A stretch of DNA of 12,039 nt from Planctomycetota bacterium. Lineage in GTDB: Bacteria; Planctomycetota; Phycisphaerae; WQYP01. Numbering within the stretch: the first letter of the stretch is position 1; each line of letters begins with the position of its first letter. Positions 1-5,276 of this stretch are shown one piece after another. Where the stretch lies: contig JAMDCX010000017.1 of the NCBI GenBank assembly GCA_023489375.1, forward strand, positions 1-12,039. Reading direction: 5' to 3'. The position numbers and the translations under genes are program-made. The notes under the pieces were generated by a model, which was not told the origin of the DNA, ran no database searches, and saw only the letters and a program-made list of their open reading frames with translations.

Positions 1-362
1 AGGAAAGTGTATTGGAATATACATTGACGACGAGCGCCAAAGCTCACGGCCTCCTGGCCCCCGCCCAGCGGGGTTGGCGGCCAACGCCCCATCTGCGGCG
101 TCGCCGCGGTTCAAAGGGTCAACGGCCCCAGTTTTCACCGCGGCTTCTTGCATCTGGAGCGTTTGCCGCCAATCAACCCTAATTTGTAGGCGTGACAGAG
201 CACTTGGCTTGCCTTATTTACCTGGGACTTGCTATATTTCACCTAAAATCGAAGCTGGCAGATGGGGCAACAGCAACCATTACCCCAGTTGCCGCGGGAG
301 AGTGTTAAGGCTTTAGACGAGTAACTCAAATTTTGTGCCAGACGGCGGGCAGAGCACTGATC
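1..362. other. Gene-poor left edge with clustered GC-rich palindromes
   Basis: I find no recognisable gene here. Three perfect palindromes stand back to back: CCCCGC/GCGGGG (59-64 with 68-73), TTGGC/GCCAA (74-78 with 80-84) and GCGGCG/CGCCGC (95-100 with 102-107). One plus frame is open from base 2 to 316, and a minus frame is open from an ATG at 153-151 to the window edge. Neither has a convincing ribosome-binding site or a familiar protein signature, so I treat both as chance openings in GC-rich DNA. The block could be the edge of a dispersed repeat or of a structured RNA that continues to the left. No tRNA or rRNA signature is visible. Confidence 0.4.
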
Positions 363-391
363 AAAAAAAAGCCCGCCATTATTTGCGGGCT
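363..391 (-). terminator. Rho-independent terminator of the ribH-nusB-DUF58 unit
   Basis: Read on the minus strand, a perfect 7 bp stem (AGCCCGC pairing with GCGGGCT, an 8-base loop at 377-384) is followed directly by eight T residues (complement of A363-370). This is the classic intrinsic terminator layout. It works only in the minus direction, because no T run follows the stem on the plus strand. It lies 72 bases past the stop of the small lysine-rich gene and is the first terminator seen after ribH. Confidence 0.9.
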
Positions 392-463
392 AAGACCTGG
401 AGTGTCGGACCACGGCGGAGTACACTTACTTAGAACTTTTCCGTGCGTCGTGGCCGGTACGAA

Positions 464-559
464 TTACCGCCGTTTTGCGGTTTTCTTCGTACTCTTGGCG
501 GCTTTACCGGATTTTCCAGTACCCTTACCGCCGCTTGAGGTCTTCTTTTTTGTCGCCAT
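464..559 (-). CDS. Lysine-rich 31-residue mini-protein
   Basis: This very short gene encodes 31 residues: 10 Lys and 2 Arg, with the rest Ala, Gly, Ser and Thr plus the initial Met. It has no acidic residue and no large hydrophobic or aromatic residue. It begins MATKKKTSSGG and ends KKTAKRR. Such composition resembles the disordered tails of histone H1-like or ribosome-associated proteins, so nucleic-acid binding is a reasonable but unproven guess. Support for a real gene is contextual: an ideal Shine-Dalgarno (AAAGGAG) 8 bases before ATG, a clean TAA stop, a location 97 bases after the DUF58 gene on the same strand, and a strong terminator downstream. I recognise no named family. Its small size means ordinary gene callers would miss it. 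Confidence 0.75.
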   Translation of the reverse strand: MATKKKTSSGGKGTGKSGKAAKSTKKTAKRR

Positions 560-567
560 GTGTATCA

Positions 568-574
568 CTCCTTT
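568..574 (-). promoter_or_regulatory. Strong Shine-Dalgarno for the lysine-rich mini-gene
   Basis: On the minus strand AAAGGAG stands 8 bases upstream of the ATG at 559-557. It is one of the best ribosome-binding sites in the window and is the main reason to accept the 31-codon frame as a gene. Confidence 0.8.
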
Positions 575-656
575 CAATCCAATGAAGAAACATCGAACGA
601 CATGATTATTATCGGTTGGTGGCGATTGTTATCATGACACAAAATTCACTATTTGG

Positions 657-1577
657 TTAATGATTCCGGCGTGGATTAGATTGCGGCCAATTTCTATCCA
701 GAATATGCTGCAATTGTCCGGTTAACACTGAGGTCATAGTTTCAGATGTGCATATATCAATATATATGCCATTGCTACGTTGTACATTATTCCGTAGCTC
801 GGTGCGCCAACGACTTAGATGATCCTGGTAGTGAGGCCAGGCCGTGACGGCTTCGGCAATACGCCGCAGGCGACCGCTTTCCGGTTCCCGCAGCGTCGGC
901 GTGCCTGTGAATTGCGGCTGTAATTCCTGCGGGCTTAATGTGTGCAGCACCACCAATCGCGCGCCACGACCTGCGAATGCCCGCAACATGGAGTTATTAT
1001 CTCCCGGGGGCAGGCCGTCGCTAATCACAATCAGCAAGGTGTCTCGCCACCGTGTTATACGGCGCGCCAATGCCGGCCAATTGGCCACACCCAGAGGACG
1101 TAGTGATCGCAGATGACGTAATATCTCCGCACCGGCTACCCCGGTGGAGGTCGATGCCGACCGGCGATAATAGTCTGTGGCGGTATCTCCCGTTGGTAAC
1201 AACTGCACTTCATTAGACCCATTGAGTGCTATCAGGCTGAGGCATGCCGCCAGCAGTCTGGCAAAATCGAATTTATGCGGTCTTCCGAAATCCATGCTGG
1301 CCGAACAATCCAGAACGATGGCCATACGTGCTGTCCGTTGGGCATAAAAAAGTCGGATTACTAGTTGGTCAAACTTAGCCAATTGCGTCCAATCCAGGTG
1401 ACGCGGGTCATCCCCTTGTGCATAGGCGCGGAAATCCGCTATATCCAGACTCATCCCCATTTCTCTGGACCAGCGTCCCGCTGTCAACGAGGCAGGCACG
1501 GTTCGCGGTTCGCGGATCGCCAGATGCCGCAGTAATTCCAAGGTTTCGTGATCCGGCCATGATGCAGGAGTTGCCAT
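657..1577 (-). CDS. DUF58 domain protein with vWA-like fold
   Basis: The 306-residue protein carries the DUF58 hallmark GDDPRHLDW (residues 55-63), followed by a vWA-like MIDAS motif D90-C-S-A-S94 and an ISDG strand (185-188) typical of von Willebrand A folds. No signal peptide or clear membrane helix is visible, so it is probably cytoplasmic, unlike DUF58 proteins with N-terminal helices. Family members are often encoded beside MoxR-type AAA ATPases and are thought to act in metal-dependent assembly or chaperone roles; the exact function is unknown. Here no MoxR gene is seen. Its ATG shares one base with the nusB stop (TAATG), implying translational coupling, and a GAGAG ribosome-binding site lies inside the nusB tail. 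The C-terminal ~30 residues are polar and uncharacterised. Confidence 0.88.
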   Translation of the reverse strand: MATPASWPDHETLELLRHLAIREPRTVPASLTAGRWSREMGMSLDIADFRAYAQGDDPRHLDWTQLAKFDQLVIRLFYAQRTARMAIVLDCSASMDFGRPHKFDFARLLAACLSLIALNGSNEVQLLPTGDTATDYYRRSASTSTGVAGAEILRHLRSLRPLGVANWPALARRITRWRDTLLIVISDGLPPGDNNSMLRAFAGRGARLVVLHTLSPQELQPQFTGTPTLREPESGRLRRIAEAVTAWPHYQDHLSRWRTELRNNVQRSNGIYIDICTSETMTSVLTGQLQHILDRNWPQSNPRRNH

Positions 1578-2038
1578 TATGCTCTCGGTTGCGATTCAGC
1601 CTCTGAGGTGGTGGTTAGCCCGGTATATTGTTTGAATGCCGCGTCTAATACGCCATTGATGAAGGCGGAACTTTCGGCGGTAGAATATTCCCTGGCCATG
1701 TTGATGGCTTCATCCAATACCACCTTTCCCGGCGTTTGTGGTTGGTGTGTGAGTTCCCATAACGCCAGACGCAAAATATTGCGATCTACAGCCGCCAGGC
1801 GGGAAAGATTCCAATGCGGAATCAGCCTTTCCGCCCATGGATCCGCTTCATGGCGATAATCCCATGCCCCGCAAGCCATCAGCGTAGCCAATTGGCGTAT
1901 ATCATTGTCCGCCGTAGCCTGACTGACAAATTCCGGCAGCATCTGGACTATAAAGTCTTCACCTTGTATCTCTGCCTGATAAATAGCCTGTAAAGCGATG
2001 CGGCGGGCAGCGGCGCGCTTCTCATTTAATTTAGTCAT
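1577..2038 (-). CDS. nusB: Transcription antitermination factor NusB
   Basis: NusB is a small all-helical RNA-binding protein that pairs with NusE (ribosomal protein S10) on boxA RNA and supports processive transcription of rRNA operons. The sequence has the expected opening (KRAAARRIALQAIYQAE), the central RLAAVDRNILRLALWEL segment and the C-terminal INMAREYSTAESSAFINGVLD segment, in which a family-typical helix ends in NGVLD. Length is about 153 residues, normal for the family. I chose the ATG at 2038-2036 because GGA lies 6 bases before it; the ATG at 2044-2042, two codons earlier, has GGA directly against it. The ribH stop is only a few bases upstream, so the two are surely cotranscribed. 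The last ~15 residues are polar and variable. Confidence 0.93.
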   Translation of the reverse strand: MTKLNEKRAAARRIALQAIYQAEIQGEDFIVQMLPEFVSQATADNDIRQLATLMACGAWDYRHEADPWAERLIPHWNLSRLAAVDRNILRLALWELTHQPQTPGKVVLDEAINMAREYSTAESSAFINGVLDAAFKQYTGLTTTSEAESQPRA

Positions 2039-2049
2039 GGCCATTCCAG

Positions 2050-2535
2050 TCAGGTGTTCTTTGGCAGCGGTAATTGCCGCATTACATCAGCCATTTCTAT
2101 CGCAGAGCACGCGGCATTCCATCCCGCATTGCCCATTTTTAAGCCGGCGCGATCCATGGCCTGTTCCGTAGTATCCGCAGTAATTATGGCAAAAATTGTT
2201 GGTACACCAGTAGCCAATCCAACGGCCGCAATACCACTGGCCACCTGCTGGGCGACATGCTCAAAATGCGTGGTTTGACCGCGGATAATACAGCCCAGAC
2301 AAACCACCGCGCAAAAGTTGCCGCTTTTGGCCAGACGTTCCGCAATAGTGGGAATTTCAAAACTTCCCGGTACCCAGATCGTGGTAATTTGTTTTTCTTC
2401 CGCTCCATGTCGCAACAGCGCATCGACAGCACCTTCCGCCAGACGCGAAGTAATCGGGCTGTTAAATTCAGCCGCAATAATCGCATAATGTTGTTCCGGT
2501 TTCACACACCATTGGCCGCGTATCACCTGGGACAT
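2050..2535 (-). CDS. ribH: 6,7-dimethyl-8-ribityllumazine synthase
   Basis: RibH condenses 5-amino-6-ribitylaminouracil with 3,4-dihydroxy-2-butanone 4-phosphate to make lumazine, the penultimate step of riboflavin synthesis. The 161-residue protein shows the family landmarks in order: F24-N25 for ring stacking, VPGSFEIP (55-62), the CLGCIIRGQTTHFEHV block containing the likely catalytic His90, TTEQAMDRAG (122-131), and GNAGWNAACSAIEM near the end. Length is typical. The start is supported by GGAG 8 bases before ATG. It is the first gene of the minus-strand unit ribH-nusB-DUF58, with a promoter candidate about 30 bases upstream and no FMN riboswitch in the short leader. The ribH-nusB order is common across bacteria. 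Confidence 0.95.
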   Translation of the reverse strand: MSQVIRGQWCVKPEQHYAIIAAEFNSPITSRLAEGAVDALLRHGAEEKQITTIWVPGSFEIPTIAERLAKSGNFCAVVCLGCIIRGQTTHFEHVAQQVASGIAAVGLATGVPTIFAIITADTTEQAMDRAGLKMGNAGWNAACSAIEMADVMRQLPLPKNT

Positions 2536-2564
2536 AACAATTTCTCCGCCAAAACCAGATTATT

Positions 2565-2594
2565 AATATAACGTCTTAATAACAGGGAATCCAA
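2565..2594 (-). promoter_or_regulatory. Candidate sigma70-type promoter for ribH
   Basis: On the minus strand TTGGAT (complement of 2589-2594) and TATATT (complement of 2565-2570) are separated by 18 bases, a fair match to -35/-10 elements. The -10 box lies about 30 bases before the ribH ATG, giving a short leader. This is a consensus match by eye only. Confidence 0.4.
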
Positions 2595-2614
2595 CTATAG
2601 GGAAAATTACCATG

Positions 2615-2803
2615 AGGTGCGGCCATATATTTTGGCAAAAGCCTTACAGCCGCCACCAGTTGGCATACTTCGAGCAGTATCCTGGGATCGCGGGCGTCTC
2701 GTCCGCCGTAGCCCCCAAGAAGCCGTTGGTACAGCATTACCAGTGGATGTTTTGGAGATGGGCCTCGATTTGAAGGCCAAATTTCTGGCCGCACCCCTTT
2801 ATG
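2615..2803 (+). repeat. Dispersed intergenic repeat, copy 1
   Basis: This stretch aligns almost collinearly with 11590-11778 in the same orientation, with only about two single-base indels in the right part. Exact shared blocks are a 16-mer at 2686-2701 (matching 11659-11674), a 16-mer at 2723-2738, a 12-mer at 2740-2751, a 17-mer at 2762-2778 and a 15-mer at 2781-2795. The single-base indels between the copies shift any shared reading frame, and an in-frame stop in copy 1 breaks the reverse-strand frame that is open in copy 2, so the element looks noncoding. Copy 1 has a small hairpin, GCGGGCG with CGTCCGC (2690-2706). It fills the divergent ribH/gltA spacer and ends about 100 bases before the gltA start. 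It may be a nonautonomous mobile element or a structured intergenic repeat; no clear terminal inverted repeats or target duplication are seen. Confidence 0.85.
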
Positions 2804-2807
2804 TGCA

Positions 2808-2840
2808 GGCCTTGGCAAGTAACTGGCTAAATCCAAGGTC
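2808..2840 (+). promoter_or_regulatory. Inverted repeat upstream of gltA, possible operator or hairpin
   Basis: GGCCTTGG (2808-2815) pairs with CCAAGGTC (2833-2840) over eight positions including one G-T wobble, separated by 17 bases. A TATATT box follows at 2850-2855, about 50 bases before the gltA ATG, but no good -35 lies at the right distance. It may be an operator or leader hairpin in the gltA control region. The match is short and could be chance. Confidence 0.25.
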
Positions 2841-2905
2841 GTGTGGTAATATATTTAATGGGCAAGCGGTGACAAGTAAATATTATTTTTTTGAAAGGAT
2901 GTCGT

Positions 2906-4192
2906 ATGGCTGATTCAGTACAAATTTCCAGCAATGGGAAAACTTACTCCTATCCGGTGGTTACGGGCACGGAGAACGAACGCGGCATTGATATTAGCCG
3001 GCTGCGTTCTGATACCGGTATGATCACGCTTGACCCCGGTTATGGCAATACCGGATCATGCAAAAGTGCCATTACGTACATTGACGGTGACAAGGGTATC
3101 TTACGATACCGTGGCATACCTATTGAAGAATTCGAACGGGAACCGGACTTTATTGAAGTTGCATGGATGTTAATTTTTGGCCGCCTGCCGAATAGTACCG
3201 AACGCGAGCGCTTCGGAAATCGGTTGACCGCCAATGCCCATTTACATGAATCCATGAAACACACCTTTGAAGGATTTCCCACGAATGCACCGCCTATGGC
3301 CATTACTTCGGCCATGATCAACACGTTGGGATGTTTTCATTCGGAATTCTATTCGCTGACCGATGAAATGCAGTTAGAGGAGGTGGCGGCGCGACTGATC
3401 AGTAAAATTCGTACCATTGCGGCGTTTACATATCGGAGAGTTAACGGTTTGCCCTACATTTATCCTGATGACAAATTGCGCTACTGTGCCAATATGCTGC
3501 ACATGATGTTTTCCAAGCCTTATGAGCAGTATATAGCGGATACAGAAATAGAAGATGCGTTAAATCTGATTTTTATTCTGCATGCGGACCATGAGCAAAA
3601 TTGCTCCACCAGTACGGTGCGCATGGTGGGTAGCAGTAAAGCCAATTTATTTGCCAGTATTTCCGCCGGCGTTTGCGCTTTGTGGGGGCCGCTGCATGGC
3701 GGAGCCAATGCGGAAGTGCTGGGAATGCTGGAAAAAATTCATGACGGCGGTTTAACTGCGGAAAAATATATCGAACTGGCCAAACAAAAGGACAGTAATG
3801 TACGGTTAATGGGCTTTGGCCACCGTGTCTACAAACATTATGACCCACGGGCCAAAATGCTGCAGAAAACCTGTGAAACCGTCTTGAAAAAACTTAACCG
3901 GCAGGATCCTTTACTGGACATTGCCCGGAAGTTGGAAGAGCTGGCGCTGGCGGATGATTATTTTGTCAGCCGCAAACTTTATCCCAATGTTGATTTTTAC
4001 AGCGGTATTATTCTGCGTGCCATTGGCATACCCATCAATATGTTTACGGTGATGTTTGTCATTGGGCGGTTGCCCGGATGGATCGCGCACTGGAAGGAAC
4101 AACACGATGACCCGACCGCTAAAATTGCCCGTCCCCGGCAGATATACACTGGGCCAGTAAATCGTCATTATGTGCCGATCAATCAACGCTGA
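2906..4192 (+). CDS. gltA: Type II citrate synthase
   Basis: Citrate synthase joins acetyl-CoA and oxaloacetate to form citrate, the entry step of the TCA cycle, in the cytoplasm. The 428-residue protein matches the hexameric Gram-negative type in length and layout. The catalytic triad is visible: H264 in GPLHGGAN, H306 in MGFGHRVYK and D363 in NVDFYSG. These sit at essentially the positions known for E. coli GltA (His264, His305, Asp362). The HADHEQN segment (226-232) and the extra N-terminal domain with a conserved LDPGYGNTGSCKS stretch also fit. I chose the ATG at 2906 because AAAGGA lies 6 bases before it; a TTG five codons earlier is in frame but lacks support. A peptide-type ABC importer begins 23 bases after the stop with no terminator between, so cotranscription is plausible. 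Confidence 0.97.
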   Translation: MADSVQISSNGKTYSYPVVTGTENERGIDISRLRSDTGMITLDPGYGNTGSCKSAITYIDGDKGILRYRGIPIEEFEREPDFIEVAWMLIFGRLPNSTERERFGNRLTANAHLHESMKHTFEGFPTNAPPMAITSAMINTLGCFHSEFYSLTDEMQLEEVAARLISKIRTIAAFTYRRVNGLPYIYPDDKLRYCANMLHMMFSKPYEQYIADTEIEDALNLIFILHADHEQNCSTSTVRMVGSSKANLFASISAGVCALWGPLHGGANAEVLGMLEKIHDGGLTAEKYIELAKQKDSNVRLMGFGHRVYKHYDPRAKMLQKTCETVLKKLNRQDPLLDIARKLEELALADDYFVSRKLYPNVDFYSGIILRAIGIPINMFTVMFVIGRLPGWIAHWKEQHDDPTAKIARPRQIYTGPVNRHYVPINQR

Positions 4193-4215
4193 AGATTGAT
4201 CCGTGGAATATATGC

Positions 4216-5178
4216 ATGGGCATGGTGCGTATGACCAGCATTGAATTACCCATAGCCCACCGTGGAATATTGGCACCGCGTTCTCCGTTGCGAATGACAT
4301 TGGATCGCTTGATGGCCAATCGTCCGGCGGTTTTGGGGATGATCGGGCTTGGGTTATTTGTTCTGGTTTGCTATGGCACACTGCCTTGGACGATACACTC
4401 GTATAATCAACAGAATCTCAACGCCGCATTGCAAAGTCCGTCCTGGCAGCATTGGATGGGTACCGATGCCTTGGGCCGCGATTTGCTTTCACGATTTTTA
4501 CTCGGTGGCGCGATCTCTTTGCTCATTGGTATATTTTCGGCCATGATCGCGGTGGGAATCGGGTTGACGGTGGGGCTGATTTCCGGCTATGTCGGAGGGC
4601 GGCTGGATGCCCTGCTGATGCGAGCGGTGGATGTGCTGTACGGATTGCCTTACATTTTATTAGTGATCCTCCTGCGTGTGTCCCTGGTAAATCGCATTTC
4701 GCATTATTTGGCGGCCATCGGGTTACCGCAAGCACAAGGTCTGGCGGGTATCATGGTGTTACTGCTGGGTATAGGCGGCGTAAGCTGGCTGACTATGGCG
4801 CGAGTCATTCGCGGACAGACTATGAGTTTGGTTAATCAACCTTATGTGGAAGCAGCCCGCGCCACCGGGGCTGGACCGTCACGTATTATCCTGCATCATA
4901 TTTTGCCCAATCTCATTGGGTCGGTGGCGGTTTATGCGGCCTTGACTGTTCCCAACGCCATTCTGGCTGAATCATTTCTAAGTTTTTTAGGCTTGGGCGT
5001 GCCGCCGCCGATTCCAACATGGGGAAACCTGGCGGCATCGGGAGTGCAGGCGATTAATCCGATTCATACCCAGTGGTGGTTGATTACCTGGCCCTGCGTG
5101 GGTTTGACATTAGCGCTATTATGCTTAAATTTTCTCGGAGACGCTTTACGCGATGCGTTGGACGTGCGCACACGATAG
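4216..5178 (+). CDS. OppC/DppC-type ABC transporter permease (first copy)
   Basis: This is an inner-membrane permease of the peptide/nickel ABC importer class. It opens with a short cytoplasmic tail and one helix (about 36-56), then a periplasmic loop, the MGTDALGRDLLSRFLLGG segment (81-98) typical of OppC proteins, and five more hydrophobic spans. The EAA loop that docks the ATPases is clear at residues 210-232 (YVEAARATGAG ... HILPN), and the late FLGLGVPPPIPTWG motif is family-typical. Length of 320 residues is normal for the family. Start is uncertain: ATGs at 4216, 4222 and 4231 are in frame and none has a strong ribosome-binding site. It precedes the binding-protein gene, and a second OppC-like gene lies further along the operon. 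Confidence 0.9.
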   Translation: MGMVRMTSIELPIAHRGILAPRSPLRMTLDRLMANRPAVLGMIGLGLFVLVCYGTLPWTIHSYNQQNLNAALQSPSWQHWMGTDALGRDLLSRFLLGGAISLLIGIFSAMIAVGIGLTVGLISGYVGGRLDALLMRAVDVLYGLPYILLVILLRVSLVNRISHYLAAIGLPQAQGLAGIMVLLLGIGGVSWLTMARVIRGQTMSLVNQPYVEAARATGAGPSRIILHHILPNLIGSVAVYAALTVPNAILAESFLSFLGLGVPPPIPTWGNLAASGVQAINPIHTQWWLITWPCVGLTLALLCLNFLGDALRDALDVRTR

Positions 5179-5225
5179 CAGGGTATAATGCATTGTAGGG
5201 GCGAACACGATAGAATTCTGAACGT

Positions 5226-5269
5226 ACAACGGATGCGCCTCCCGTTGTGGCAGGCGCGCTGGAAACGGG
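5226..5269 (+). promoter_or_regulatory. Candidate leader RNA switch before the solute-binding protein gene
   Basis: Within the 98-base gap before the binding-protein gene, ACAACGG (5226-5232) pairs perfectly with CCGTTGT (5242-5248). The overlapping CCCGTT (5241-5246) can instead pair perfectly with AACGGG (5264-5269), which covers the ribosome-binding region 7 bases before ATG. A third perfect pairing, GCGCCT (5235-5240) with AGGCGC (5252-5257), forms a pseudoknot-like arrangement with the first stem. Such mutually exclusive pairings are what a translational switch would need. No known riboswitch class is recognised, and the intercistronic hairpin could instead simply protect the transcript. 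Confidence 0.35.
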
Positions 5270-5276
5270 TGCATGA

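Noticed and set aside
2..316. Open plus-strand frame and an overlapping minus-strand frame (153 to the left edge)
   Set aside because: No ribosome-binding site, low-complexity Arg/Pro/Ala/Ser content and no recognisable family; openings on both strands are expected in a GC-rich palindromic block.
333..605. 90-residue plus-strand frame
   Set aside because: It is antisense to the lysine-rich gene and its terminator, and the minus-strand signals (ribosome-binding site, terminator) are much stronger.
2536..2564. FMN riboswitch ahead of ribH
   Set aside because: The leader from the candidate promoter is about 30 bases or less, far too short, and no conserved FMN element motifs are visible.
2623..2800. 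Repeat copy as an insertion sequence or CRISPR
   Set aside because: No transposase, no clear terminal inverted repeats or target duplication, and no short regularly spaced repeats.
2775..2800. Intrinsic terminator formed by the GGCCA/TGGCC stem in the repeat
   Set aside because: The stem is only 5 bp in copy 1 and 4 bp in copy 2, and no T run follows.
2576..2836. 86-residue minus-strand frame within repeat copy 1
   Set aside because: The second copy of the repeat has single-base indels and a different open frame, so the reading frame is not conserved between copies.
2891..2905. In-frame TTG start adding five residues to citrate synthase
   Set aside because: AAAGGA sits ideally before the ATG at 2906 and overlaps the TTG extension, so it serves the later start.
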